DNA from: Lentisalinibacter sp035655155
GTDB lineage: Bacteria; Pseudomonadota; Gammaproteobacteria; Steroidobacterales; Woeseiaceae
Direction of reading: 5' to 3'
DNA: 49,926 bases
Assembly: GCA_035655155.1 (NCBI GenBank)
Contig: DASRVH010000031.1
Span: forward strand, 1 to 49,926
Shown here in pieces: positions 33,865 to 42,319 of this stretch; within the stretch, counting starts at the first letter, position 1; each line of letters begins with the position of its first letter. A program made the translations under genes and the position numbers. The notes beneath the pieces are model-generated. The model did no database searches. It was not told the DNA's origin and saw nothing but the letters and a program-made list of their open reading frames with translations.

Positions 33865-35223
33865 TCAGCCGAAGGCCGCGTCCAGGGCCTCGGAGAGCCC
33901 CGACACGGGTATCGCTTCCATGCCCTCCAGGGCTCGCCGGGGCGCGTTCGCCTTCGGCACGATCGCCCGCCTGAAGCCCTGCTTCGCCGCCTCGGCGAGC
34001 CGCTCCTCGCCATAGCGCACGGGACGCACCTCGCCCGCCAGGCCGATCTCGCCGAAGCTGATGGTGCGCCGGTCGAGCACCCGGTCCCGCAGACTCGACA
34101 CCACGGCCAGCAAGGTCGGCAGGTCGGCCGCGGTCTCGGCGATGCGGATGCCGCCGACCACGTTGACGAACACGTCGTCGCCGGCCAGCGACAGCCCGCC
34201 GTGGCGCTGCAGCACGGCCAGCAGCAGATTCAGCCGGTTCTGATCCTGGCCCTGGGACAACCGTCGCGGATAGCCGCCCGCACTCTCCGTCACCAGCGCC
34301 TGCACCTCCACCAGCATCGGCCGGCTGCCCTCCCAGGCCACCGTCACCACGCCGCCGGCGGTCTCTGCCGTGTCCCGGGAGAGGAAGATTGCGGACGGAT
34401 TCTTCACCTCGCGGAAGCCCTCGGCGCCCATGGCGAACATGCCGATCTCGTTGACCGCACCGAAGCGGTTCTTGACGGCCCTGACCATGCTGAAGCGGCT
34501 CGCGGGATCGCTCTCGAAATAGAGCACGGTATCCACCATGTGCTCGACCACACGAGGCCCGGCGATGGCGCCCTCCTTGGTTACATGGCCGACGATGAAC
34601 ACGGCGACGTCGCGCTCCTTGGCCAGGCGCACCAGCCGCGCGACGCATTCGCGCAGCTGGCTGACGCTGCCCGCCGCCGAGTCCAGGCCGTCCGCCGTGA
34701 TGGTCTGCATGGAATCGACGATCAGCACGGAGGCCCGCGAGCGCGTGACCGCATCCAGCATGACGTCCAGGCGGGTCTCGGCCAGCAGGTGCAGATCGCT
34801 GTCAGCCACCCCCAGCCGGCGGGCCCGCTGGGCGACCTGCCGCAGGCTCTCCTCCCCGCTCACGTAGAGCACCGGCAGCGAACCTCGCAGCCGCGCCGCC
34901 ACTTGCAGCAGCAGCGTCGACTTGCCGACGCCCGGATCGCCGCCGAGGAGTATGACTGCGCCCGGCACCAGCCCGCCGCCCAGCACCCGGTCGAATTCGC
35001 CGAAACCGGTGGTGGTGCGCTCGCGCTCTTCGGCGCCCGCCTCCGCGAGTGTGGCGAGTGCCGCCAGACCGGCACCGGCGCCCGACGCCGCCGCGCCGCC
35101 ACCGTGCGCCAGACGCACTTCACTCAGGGTGTTCCAGTCGCCGCAGTCCGCACACTGGCCCTGCCACTTGACGCTGTGGGCGCCGCAGGAGGAACAGACG
35201 TAGGCAGTGCGTGTCTTCGCCAT
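33865..35223 (-). CDS. radA: DNA repair ATPase RadA
   Basis: RadA is a RecA-like branch-migration helicase in recombination repair. The 452-residue protein has a zinc finger (Cys10, Cys13, Cys24, Cys27), Walker A GGDPGVGKST at 94-103, the RadA-specific VKNRFGAVNEIGMF, and a C-terminal Lon-like domain with GGIRIAETAADLP. A low-complexity Gly/Ala segment follows the finger at about 41-57. Start ATG at 35223. Confidence 0.96.
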   Translation of the reverse strand: MAKTRTAYVCSSCGAHSVKWQGQCADCGDWNTLSEVRLAHGGGAAASGAGAGLAALATLAEAGAEERERTTTGFGEFDRVLGGGLVPGAVILLGGDPGVGKSTLLLQVAARLRGSLPVLYVSGEESLRQVAQRARRLGVADSDLHLLAETRLDVMLDAVTRSRASVLIVDSMQTITADGLDSAAGSVSQLRECVARLVRLAKERDVAVFIVGHVTKEGAIAGPRVVEHMVDTVLYFESDPASRFSMVRAVKNRFGAVNEIGMFAMGAEGFREVKNPSAIFLSRDTAETAGGVVTVAWEGSRPMLVEVQALVTESAGGYPRRLSQGQDQNRLNLLLAVLQRHGGLSLAGDDVFVNVVGGIRIAETAADLPTLLAVVSSLRDRVLDRRTISFGEIGLAGEVRPVRYGEERLAEAAKQGFRRAIVPKANAPRRALEGMEAIPVSGLSEALDAAFG

Positions 35224-35758
35224 GATTCGCTGCCGGCCTGCCGCCGGCCCGTAAAACCGGAGATGATAGCATCGCCGCGCGCACCGGTTCGCAGGCCAAA
35301 GTGGTAACGGTATCTCAATAATCCCGCGGCGCTTGACCTATACTGCCCGCCGGGTGATTCCACGATGAAAACAACAACGACCGACACGATTGCGGCGCCG
35401 GCCTCTTCTGCCGTGCCGCCCTCCGCGAGCACCGCCGACCGGCCACGCCGGGCGGCCCGCCGCTGTCGCGTGCGACGTTCCGACTTATGTTCAGTTGGTG
35501 TTACCCTTACGCGATCGGCACAGGGAGTGCTCCCGATCGAGGCACCCATCATGGCGGACCGGGCACATGCGAGCCACCGACGAAAAGCGGCGCTCAGACG
35601 GGCCGGCCGCACTGCGGGACGGCCTGCCCGGGAGAACAACGGACGAGAGGCACTTGCCAGGGAACCGGAACCGGCACGCGGGCACGCCAGCACGGCGCTG
35701 ACGTCCCGCGGCGAGAACGACAGCACGCACAACCTGGACCGGTAGACAGGCAAGCAGA
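35224..35758. other. 535-base stretch without a convincing gene
   Basis: The left side carries the radA promoter region (TATCAT as a possible -10 on the minus strand, 35268-35263). A plus-strand frame of 126 codons at 35365-35745 (MKTTTTDTIAAP...) is open but has no ribosome site, uses many A- or T-ending codons unlike its neighbours and has a random Arg/Ala-rich composition, so I do not call it a gene. TTGACC directly abuts TATACT at 35333-35344. An AT-rich patch at 35482-35510 is followed by an inverted repeat CGATCGG/CCGATCG at 35512-35539 that encloses GGGAG-TG-CTCCC. The leader of the phosphatase-FHA pair must lie here. Confidence 0.5.
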
Positions 35759-36586
35759 ATGAGCCTCAAGGGGAAGATCGGATTCTCCGAGATCACGGAC
35801 ACCGGCAAGGTGCGCGATCACAACGAGGATGCCATCGCCACCCAGCCCGACATCGGGCTGATGGTGCTCGCCGACGGCATGGGGGGCTACAACGCCGGCG
35901 AGGTCGCCAGCGGCATCGCCGTGAAGACGGTCTTCGACCTGGTCAGCGAGGCCGCCAACCGGGAGAACCGGGGCGAGGTCGAGCCCACCTCCGGCCTGAT
36001 GCGCCAGACCATTTCTCTGCGCGATGCCATCTCCCGGGCCAACAAGATCATCTACCAGACCGCCCAGAGCCAGCCCCAGTGCGAGGGCATGGGCACCACG
36101 ATCGTCGCCTGCCTGTTCTTCGACGACCGGATCTCGGTGGCCCACGTGGGCGACTCCCGGGCCTACCGCCTGCGAGCCGACCAGTTCCAGCAGCTGACGC
36201 TGGATCACTCCCTGCTGCAGGAGCTGGTGGACCGCGGTTTCTATTCGCCGGAAGAGGCGCAGAGGTCGACGAACCGGAATTATGTTACAAGGGCGCTCGG
36301 GGTTGAGCCGGCGGTCGAGGTGGAGGTCCAGGAGTACGAGGTGGAGAAGGACGATGTCTATCTGCTCTGCTCCGACGGACTGCCGGACATGGTGGAAGAT
36401 GAAGATATTCATTTAACTATCAGCACGTTTAGTGCTAGCCTTGATGTAGTTGGTCAACAATTGGTCCAGCTCACGAACGACCACGGCGGCCGGGACAACG
36501 TCTCCATCATGCTGGCCAGGGTCCTGGAGTCTTTCCCCGCAAAACGCGGACTGATCGACAGAATTTCCGGACTTTTCCGGCAATGA
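35759..36586 (+). CDS. PP2C-family serine/threonine phosphatase
   Basis: The 275-residue protein is a soluble metal-dependent phosphatase of the Stp/PppA type. The metal motifs are seen in order: KVRDHNEDA, VLADGMGGYNAGE, AHVGDSRAYRL, LLCSDGLPDMVED and GGRDNVSIM. It would remove phosphate from Ser/Thr-phosphorylated proteins. The next gene codes for an FHA protein, which reads phosphothreonine, so both probably share targets. No Ser/Thr kinase is in the window. The codons from about 36395 to 36465 are much richer in A and T than the rest of the gene. The final 25 residues are basic. Start ATG at 35759, with AGG upstream. Confidence 0.92.
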   Translation: MSLKGKIGFSEITDTGKVRDHNEDAIATQPDIGLMVLADGMGGYNAGEVASGIAVKTVFDLVSEAANRENRGEVEPTSGLMRQTISLRDAISRANKIIYQTAQSQPQCEGMGTTIVACLFFDDRISVAHVGDSRAYRLRADQFQQLTLDHSLLQELVDRGFYSPEEAQRSTNRNYVTRALGVEPAVEVEVQEYEVEKDDVYLLCSDGLPDMVEDEDIHLTISTFSASLDVVGQQLVQLTNDHGGRDNVSIMLARVLESFPAKRGLIDRISGLFRQ

Positions 36587-36645
36587 TCGCAGGGATGTCG
36601 CCCCGGGGGGCGTCTTGCACCATCGGCAGGAGCGAGTGACAGCAA

Positions 36646-37386
36646 ATGGCACGGTTGATTCTGAGTCTGGACGGCCAGGTACTGGCCGAATACAACATGA
36701 CCAAGGAGCGCTACACGATCGGGCGGCTGCCCGATAACGACGTGCGCATCGACAACCCGGCGGTGAGCGGCCATCACTCGCTGATCATCAATATCCTCAA
36801 TGACTCGTTCCTCGAGGACCTGAACAGCACCAACGGCACCTATGTCAACGGCAAGCTGATCAAGAAGCACGCGCTCCAGCACGGCGACACCATCACCATC
36901 GGCCACCACCAGCTGCGCTTCGTGGACCAACAGGCCAACGAGGTGGAACAGGACGAATTCGAGAAGACGATGGTGATCCCGCCGAGCCAGCACAGGCCGG
37001 AGCATCTGGACGAGGCGCAGAAGGCCGTCGACCAGGCGGCCGGCGTCGCGCCGGAACCCGAACCTGCCCACACGGCTACGGCGGCCTCGGACGCCGCGCC
37101 GGCGCCGGCGGCACTGCCCACCGCGAAGCTGCAGGTGCTCTCGGGCGCGTTCGCCGGGCGGGAGCTCGAGCTGACCAAGGCGCTGACCACGCTCGGCCGG
37201 CCCGGCGTACAGGTGGCGGCCATCACCCGGCGCGCCGAAGGCTACTACGTGGTGCACGTCGAGAGCGGCAAGGAAGGCGACTATCCGCGGGTCAACGGCG
37301 AGTCGATCGGGCCGCAGGCGCGCAAGCTGACCGACAACGACGTGCTCCAGCTCGCCGGCGTCAAGATGGGCTTTTTCCTGACCTGA
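36646..37386 (+). CDS. FHA-domain protein with a second, degenerate FHA-like domain
   Basis: The 246-residue protein has a canonical FHA domain at about 20-95: YTIGRLPDNDVRIDNPAVSG, the SGHH phosphate-binding motif and STNGTYVNG. A linker follows with EFEKTMVIPP, whose Thr looks like the phospho-accepting sites found beside FHA domains, and a Pro/Ala/Glu-rich stretch (about 125-160). The last 85 residues resemble a second FHA fold (LQVLSGAFAGRELELTKAL, TTLGRPG, PRVNGESI) but lack the Ser-x-x-His motif. It lies 59 bases after the phosphatase gene behind GGAG and is probably co-transcribed. Its partner proteins are unknown. Confidence 0.9.
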   Translation: MARLILSLDGQVLAEYNMTKERYTIGRLPDNDVRIDNPAVSGHHSLIINILNDSFLEDLNSTNGTYVNGKLIKKHALQHGDTITIGHHQLRFVDQQANEVEQDEFEKTMVIPPSQHRPEHLDEAQKAVDQAAGVAPEPEPAHTATAASDAAPAPAALPTAKLQVLSGAFAGRELELTKALTTLGRPGVQVAAITRRAEGYYVVHVESGKEGDYPRVNGESIGPQARKLTDNDVLQLAGVKMGFFLT

Positions 37387-37414
37387 TTGCCCGCGCGGCT
37401 CCCGCCGATGCGGG

Positions 37415-38521
37415 TTATTCCGTGACCTTTATCACCCGCTCCGTGACCCGGCAGACGAGTTCGTACGGGATCGTGCCGGCGTAGCGGGCCACCTCCTCGA
37501 CCGGCAGCCCCCTGCCCCACAGCATCACCTCGTCGCCCACCGCCGCCTCGGGCAGGTCGCTGAGATCGACCGTGATCATGTCCATCGACACGCGCCCGGC
37601 GATGGGCGCGCGCCGGCCGCCGACCAGTACCGGCGCGCCGTCCGGCATGCACCAGGGATAGCCGTCGCCGTAGCCCACGGCGGCGATGCCGAGGCGCATG
37701 TCGCGCTCCGCCCGGTAGCGTCCGCCGTAGCCGATTCGTTCTCCGGCGGCCACCGGCTTGACCGCGATCAGCGTAGAGAGGAACTCCATGGCGGGATCGA
37801 GCCCGAGTTGCGCGCCCGTCGCGTCGGGGAACGGCGATATGCCGTACAGGCAGATGCCGGGGCGGATCCAGGCGGGACCGAAAGCCGGACCGCCTGCCGC
37901 CATCGCGTCCAGATCCGGTTTCCAGCCGAGTATGGCTGCGGAGTTGGCCAGGGTGACCGCGCCGTCGAAGCCGTCGGCGGCCGCCTGCAGCGAACGGATC
38001 TGGACCGGCGTCATGGCGTCTTCCAGCCGTTCGGCCTGGGCGAAGTGGGTCATGAGCCGGAGTTCGGCCACGGCGGGCGAGGAGCGCAGCGCGCATACCG
38101 CCTCCGCCACGTCTTCCGGGGCGATGCCCAGTCGGTGCATCCCGGTATCCACCTTCAGCCACACCGTCAGGGGCAGCTCCGGCGCCGAATCGGTCAGCAG
38201 GCCGATCTGCTCGGCGCAATGGACGACCAGCTCGAGCCGCTGCGCTCTCGCGAGCGCCAGGTCGTGGCTGTCGAATACGCCCTCGAGCAGCACCAGCGGC
38301 TTGTCGATGCCGGCCTCACGGAGCCGCAGGGCCTCCTCCATGCGTGCCACCGCAAAGGCGTCGGCGGCATCCAGCGCCGTCGCGGCCGCCACCAGCCCGT
38401 GGCCGTAGCCGTTCGACTTGATGACGGCCATCACCCGGTAGCCTGGCGCGCGTCTCTTCAGCTCGGCCAGGTTGTGCCTGAGTGCGCCGGTATGCACCCG
38501 CGCGCAGGCCGTCGCCCTCAC
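37415..38521 (-). CDS. alr: Alanine racemase
   Basis: Alr converts L- to D-alanine for peptidoglycan. The 368-residue PLP enzyme has Lys35 in MAVIKSNGYGHG and the opposing catalytic Tyr265 in ERIGYGGRYR; the barrel segment WLKVDTGMHRLGI and the substrate-entry block AAVGYGDGYPW are also present. The GTG at 38521 overlaps the dnaB stop (GTGA). dnaB-alr is a common gammaproteobacterial pair. Confidence 0.97.
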   Translation of the reverse strand: MRATACARVHTGALRHNLAELKRRAPGYRVMAVIKSNGYGHGLVAAATALDAADAFAVARMEEALRLREAGIDKPLVLLEGVFDSHDLALARAQRLELVVHCAEQIGLLTDSAPELPLTVWLKVDTGMHRLGIAPEDVAEAVCALRSSPAVAELRLMTHFAQAERLEDAMTPVQIRSLQAAADGFDGAVTLANSAAILGWKPDLDAMAAGGPAFGPAWIRPGICLYGISPFPDATGAQLGLDPAMEFLSTLIAVKPVAAGERIGYGGRYRAERDMRLGIAAVGYGDGYPWCMPDGAPVLVGGRRAPIAGRVSMDMITVDLSDLPEAAVGDEVMLWGRGLPVEEVARYAGTIPYELVCRVTERVIKVTE

Positions 38522-39912
38522 TGATACGGTCCGTCGCCCCAGGCGTCGGGCGCCCAGTTCTCGAACTTGGTGAAACGGCCCAGGAAGGTGAGCGGGAACT
38601 CGCCCGTGGGGCCGTTGCGCTGCTTGGCGATGGTAATGTCGGCGATGCCCTTGCGCGGCGAGTCGGCATCGTAGACCTCGTCCCGGTAGATGAAGCAGAT
38701 GATGTCGGCATCCTGCTCGATGGCACCGGATTCGCGCAGATCCGACATCACCGGCTTCTTGTCCTGGCGCTGCTCGACGCTACGGTTGAGCTGCGAGAGC
38801 GCGATGACGGGCACGGACAGTTCCTTGGCAAGCGCCTTCAGGGAGCGGGATATCTCCGAGATCTCGGTGGCCCGGTTCTCCTTGTTGCCCGGCACCTGCA
38901 TCAGCTGCAGGTAGTCCACCACGACCAGGCCGAGACCGTGCTCGCGTTTCAGCCGCCGGGCGCGGGCCCGCATCTCCGTCGGCGACATGGCCGGCGTATC
39001 GTCGATGAAGATCGGCGCGTCGGACATCAGCTGCACGGCCGTGTTGATGCGGGACCAGTCCTCGTCGGGGAAGCGGCCCGTGCGCAGGTGACTCTGATCC
39101 ACGCGGCCGAGCGAGGAGATCATGCGGAAGGCGAGCTGGTCGGCGCTCATCTCCATGGAGTAGATGGCGGTCGGCACCTTCGCGCCGATGGAGGCATTCT
39201 CCGCGATGTTGATGGCGAGGGTCGTCTTGCCCATGGAGGGGCGGCCGGCGATGATGATCAGGTCGCCGTTCTGCAGGCCCGCCGTCATCTTGTCGAACTC
39301 CGTGTAACCGGAGGAGATGCCGGTGATATCGCCGTCCGACTGATGCAGCATGTCGATCCGGTCGATGGTCTCCGGCAGGATGGACTTGAGGCTCTTGAAA
39401 CCGCCCCGCCGGGAGCCCTGTTCCGCGATCTCGAAGACCCGGCGCTCGGCATCGTCCACCAGCTCGCTGGCCGTGCGCCCTTCCGTGGTGAACGCGCTGC
39501 CCGCTATCTCGTTGCCGGCCGAGATCAGCTGGCGCAGCACGGAGCGCTCGCGCAGGATCTCCGCGTAAGCGCGCACGTTGGCCGAGCTCGGCGTCTCGTT
39601 CGCCAGCGTGGCCAGGTAGTCCAGACCGCCGACCTTGCCCAGCTCGCCGCGGTTGTCCAGGTGCTCGTGCAGCGTGACCGCATCGGACGGCTGGCCGCTC
39701 TCGGATAAGCGCCCGATGGCCTCGAAGATGAGCTGGTGGTCCTTGCGGTAGAAGTCCTGCGCCGTGACGATGTCCGCCACCTTGTCCCAGGCGGCGTTGT
39801 CCAGCATCAGCCCGCCGAGCAGCGACTGCTCGGCCTCCATACTGTGCGGCGGCGTGCGCAGGCGCGTTTCCGCCGCCTCGCGCGCCTCCTGCTCTTCCAG
39901 TGCCCGGACCAT
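38518..39912 (-). CDS. dnaB: Replicative DNA helicase DnaB
   Basis: DnaB is the hexameric 5'-3' helicase of the replication fork. The 464-residue protein has the N-terminal collar domain (RTPPHSMEAEQSLLGGLMLD), Walker A GRPSMGKTT, Walker B GLVVVDYLQLM, and the DnaB-specific LSQLNRSVEQRQDKKPVMSD. No intein is present. Start ATG at 39912. Confidence 0.97.
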   Translation of the reverse strand: MVRALEEQEAREAAETRLRTPPHSMEAEQSLLGGLMLDNAAWDKVADIVTAQDFYRKDHQLIFEAIGRLSESGQPSDAVTLHEHLDNRGELGKVGGLDYLATLANETPSSANVRAYAEILRERSVLRQLISAGNEIAGSAFTTEGRTASELVDDAERRVFEIAEQGSRRGGFKSLKSILPETIDRIDMLHQSDGDITGISSGYTEFDKMTAGLQNGDLIIIAGRPSMGKTTLAINIAENASIGAKVPTAIYSMEMSADQLAFRMISSLGRVDQSHLRTGRFPDEDWSRINTAVQLMSDAPIFIDDTPAMSPTEMRARARRLKREHGLGLVVVDYLQLMQVPGNKENRATEISEISRSLKALAKELSVPVIALSQLNRSVEQRQDKKPVMSDLRESGAIEQDADIICFIYRDEVYDADSPRKGIADITIAKQRNGPTGEFPLTFLGRFTKFENWAPDAWGDGPYQ

Positions 39913-39948
39913 GGTTATCGAGTCGTCGACGGCTCCCCCCTGCGGCTG

Positions 39949-40425
39949 CTAGGCGCCCGGGGCGCCCGTCTCCGGCTCCTCCGGGACCACCGCCACGGTG
40001 ATCTCGACGTCGACGTCGGCGTGCAGGTGCACACCGACGGTGTGCTCGCCCGCCTCGCGCAGCGGGCCCTCTTCCGGCAGTCGCACCTCGGCGCGCTCGA
40101 TCTCGACGCCCTTCTCCGTCACCGCGTCGGCGATCTCGGCGGTGCCCACCGAGCCGAACAGCTTGCCCTCCGGACCCACCTTGGCCGGAATCTCGACCCG
40201 CATGTCGGCGAGCTTCTCCGCCCGGGCCTTGGCGGCATCCAGCTCGCTGGCGGCCTGCTTCTCGAACTCCGCGCGCATGGCCTCGAACTTCGCCACGTTG
40301 GCTTTGGTGGCCAGCGTCGCCTTGCCCTGGGGCAGCAGGTAGTTGCGGCCGTAGCCGGACTTCACGGTCACCTTGTCGCCGATGGTGCCGAGGTTTTCGA
40401 TCTTCTCGAGCAGTATCACTTCCAT
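39949..40425 (-). CDS. rplI: 50S ribosomal protein L9
   Basis: L9 has two domains joined by a long helix. The 158-residue product begins MEVILLEKIENLGTIGDKVT and includes GYGRNYLLPQGKA and KLFGSVGTAEIADAV. It has about ten extra Glu/Pro/Gly-rich residues at the end compared with E. coli (149). The ATG at 40425 is preferred over a GTG three codons earlier because it matches the family start. Confidence 0.96.
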   Translation of the reverse strand: MEVILLEKIENLGTIGDKVTVKSGYGRNYLLPQGKATLATKANVAKFEAMRAEFEKQAASELDAAKARAEKLADMRVEIPAKVGPEGKLFGSVGTAEIADAVTEKGVEIERAEVRLPEEGPLREAGEHTVGVHLHADVDVEITVAVVPEEPETGAPGA

Positions 40426-40476
40426 TCCGTTCACCCGTTGTCAGAGTGCTGCGCCAGGCAGCCTACGTTACCAGAT

Positions 40477-41370
40477 TCATTCCTGCCCGGAGACGGCCGG
40501 CACGCGCCGGCGGATGTCGATCCAGGCGTCGAGGTAACCGCCCAGGGACAGCATCCCGATGACGGCACCGGAGACCGGCGACGGCAGTATCGCCAGTACG
40601 TATATCACGATCAGCAGCGCCGGCGGCCACTGCCGCGCCACGAACAAACCGTGCACCAGCGCGAGGCCCTGCACGACGAACGCGACCAGCAGCGCCAGCG
40701 CCGAATTCACCAGCCACGGCGAGCTGGTCAGTGTCGCCGCCACGCTGATGACGGCCGTGGCCAGCGCCAGTGTGCGCCCCAGGTTCAGCTCCCGGAAGCG
40801 GCCGAATACGGGTTCGCGCTCCGGCAGCAGGGCATACAGCGCATAGCCCAGCAGGATCACCAGCATCGTGCCGACCCAGGTCATGCCGAAGGCCAGACCG
40901 GTGATCAGCACCTGCGCGGTGGCCACGAACGCCGAGGCGTCCATGGCCATGCCGCCGGCCTCGGCGATATTGCCGGCGAACTGCTCCAGGAACGGCCGCC
41001 AGAAGCCCGCCACGTCGTCCACCTGCGCGTAGAACACACCGACGCCCATCAGCATCAGGACCGCGAGCGCCTGCGCCGTCAGCGTCAGGGAGCGGGTGGA
41101 CACGAGGAGCCAGACCGCGGCCAGGCTGCCTCCCTGCACCAGCGCCAGATACCCCACCAGCGACATCTGGAAATCCTGCATCACGGCCACCGCGGCGATC
41201 AGCAGCACGGAAGCCAGGAAGGCCGCCGCGGCTCCCTCGCGCAGGCCCCGAGCCAGCACCGTCAGCACGGTGGTCGCGCCGCTCAACACCGGCAGTACCG
41301 GGAACAGCGCCGCTATCACCAGCACCGCGCGATGAAAGCGGGCAGTAATCCAGACAGCGATCTGTCGCAT
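40477..41370 (-). CDS. DUF2232 membrane protein
   Basis: The 297-residue protein has about eight hydrophobic helices and the pattern of the DUF2232 (YybS-like) family, known as an unnamed gene between rpsR and rplI in many gammaproteobacteria. Segments such as LARGLREGAAAAFLASVLLI and WLVNSALALLVAFVVQGLAL support this. Its role is unknown. The ATG at 41370 lies 48 bases after rpsR. Confidence 0.85.
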   Translation of the reverse strand: MRQIAVWITARFHRAVLVIAALFPVLPVLSGATTVLTVLARGLREGAAAAFLASVLLIAAVAVMQDFQMSLVGYLALVQGGSLAAVWLLVSTRSLTLTAQALAVLMLMGVGVFYAQVDDVAGFWRPFLEQFAGNIAEAGGMAMDASAFVATAQVLITGLAFGMTWVGTMLVILLGYALYALLPEREPVFGRFRELNLGRTLALATAVISVAATLTSSPWLVNSALALLVAFVVQGLALVHGLFVARQWPPALLIVIYVLAILPSPVSGAVIGMLSLGGYLDAWIDIRRRVPAVSGQE

Positions 41371-41417
41371 GGGACCCGCCGCCGGCCTTGTGCTCGGAGA
41401 GGCCGGCGGCCCGGCCG

Positions 41418-41642
41418 TCAGTGACGGTCGGTGTAAGGCAGCAGCGCCAGGTAGCGGGCGCGCTTGACGGCCGTGGACAGCTGCCGCTGGTAGTGGGACT
41501 TCGTGCCGGTGATGCGGCTGGGAACGATCTTGCCCGTCTCCGAGATAAAGCTCTTCAGCAGGCCGATGTCCTTGTAGTCGATCTCTTCGATGCCTTCGGC
41601 GGTGAAACGGCAGTACTTGCGCCGGCGGGAATAGCGACTCAT
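41418..41642 (-). CDS. rpsR: 30S ribosomal protein S18
   Basis: S18 binds S6 in the 30S platform. The 74-residue product has YCRFTAEGIEEIDYKDIGLL and RITGTKSHYQRQLSTAVKRA, diagnostic for S18. It lies 14 bases after rpsF. Confidence 0.97.
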   Translation of the reverse strand: MSRYSRRRKYCRFTAEGIEEIDYKDIGLLKSFISETGKIVPSRITGTKSHYQRQLSTAVKRARYLALLPYTDRH

Positions 41643-41656
41643 GGCAATACTCCTGT

Positions 41657-42208
41657 TCAGGCGGAGCCGGCTTTCGCCGTCTCGCTGTCTTCTGCGGACG
41701 TCTCGGAGGCGACTTCCTCGCCGCTCTCCTCGGCAGAGGCCGCTTCCACGGTCTCTTCCTTCGTCTCGTCCTCTTTCTCGTTCTCGTCCTCGGTCTTCTC
41801 CTCCTCCTCGGCGGCACGGGCACGGGCCTCGGCCTCGGCGCGGGCGTCGCGGCGACGCTGGGCCTCGCGCTCCTTGGCCTTCTCGTCCTCGACGGCCTTG
41901 GCCATCGGCGAGGCCTCGGTGACGGCCTTGTCGCGCTTGATCACGAGGTGGCGGAGCACGGCGTCGTTGAACTTGAACGCGCCGGTGAGCTCATCGAGCG
42001 TCTCTCTGGCGCACTCGATGTTCATCAGGACGTAATGGGCCTTGTGGGCCTTGGCGATGGGATGGGCGAGCTGGCGACGGCCCCAGTCCTCGAGGCGGTG
42101 AACGGTACCGCCGCCGTCGGTGATCATGCTCTCGTACCGCTCCACCATGGCCGGTACCTGTTCGCTCTGGTCAGGGTGGACCAGAAACACGATCTCGTAG
42201 TGTCTCAT
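41657..42208 (-). CDS. rpsF: 30S ribosomal protein S6 with long charged tail
   Basis: S6 pairs with S18. Residues 1-100 are the normal S6 fold (MRHYEIVFLVHPDQSEQVPA, EDWGRRQLAHPIAKAHKAHY). The remaining 83 residues are first a Lys/Arg/Glu/Ala stretch likely to form a long helix and then a strongly acidic Glu/Ser/Thr tail, giving 183 residues against 131 in E. coli. The ATG at 42208 is fixed by AAAGGGG upstream. E. coli S6 carries post-translational glutamates at its end; here a similar charge is encoded. Confidence 0.96.
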   Translation of the reverse strand: MRHYEIVFLVHPDQSEQVPAMVERYESMITDGGGTVHRLEDWGRRQLAHPIAKAHKAHYVLMNIECARETLDELTGAFKFNDAVLRHLVIKRDKAVTEASPMAKAVEDEKAKEREAQRRRDARAEAEARARAAEEEEKTEDENEKEDETKEETVEAASAEESGEEVASETSAEDSETAKAGSA

Positions 42209-42220
42209 CGTATCCCCTTT

Positions 42221-42244
42221 CGGATTACAGCCGCCCGCCATCCG
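42221..42244 (-). promoter_or_regulatory. rpsF leader hairpin, possible S6:S18 autoregulatory site
   Basis: In the rpsF mRNA leader CGGAT (42244-42240) can pair with ATCCG (42225-42221), enclosing a GC-rich loop, directly before the AAAGGGG ribosome site. The ACCGGATGG start recalls the S6:S18-binding motif described in rpsF leaders of many bacteria. The match is judged by eye only. Confidence 0.35.
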
Positions 42245-42290
42245 GTGCGGCAAGAGGTTATGTGGAGTCCCGCGCCGAAGCGGGCCGCGA

Positions 42291-42319
42291 ATATTAACCG
42301 AGCCCCGGCGCAGACGCAA
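42291..42319 (-). promoter_or_regulatory. Candidate rpsF promoter
   Basis: On the minus strand TTGCGT (42319-42314) and TAATAT (42296-42291) are spaced 17 bases apart. The pair overlaps the last codons and stop of rlmB, and would give a leader of about 75 bases before rpsF. Confidence 0.45.

Noticed and set aside
35365..35745. Plus-strand open frame of 126 codons beginning MKTTTTDTIAAP before the phosphatase gene
   Set aside because: No ribosome site, codon third positions unlike the neighbours, random Arg/Ala-rich composition and no recognisable motif. Kept only as a note in the gene-free stretch.
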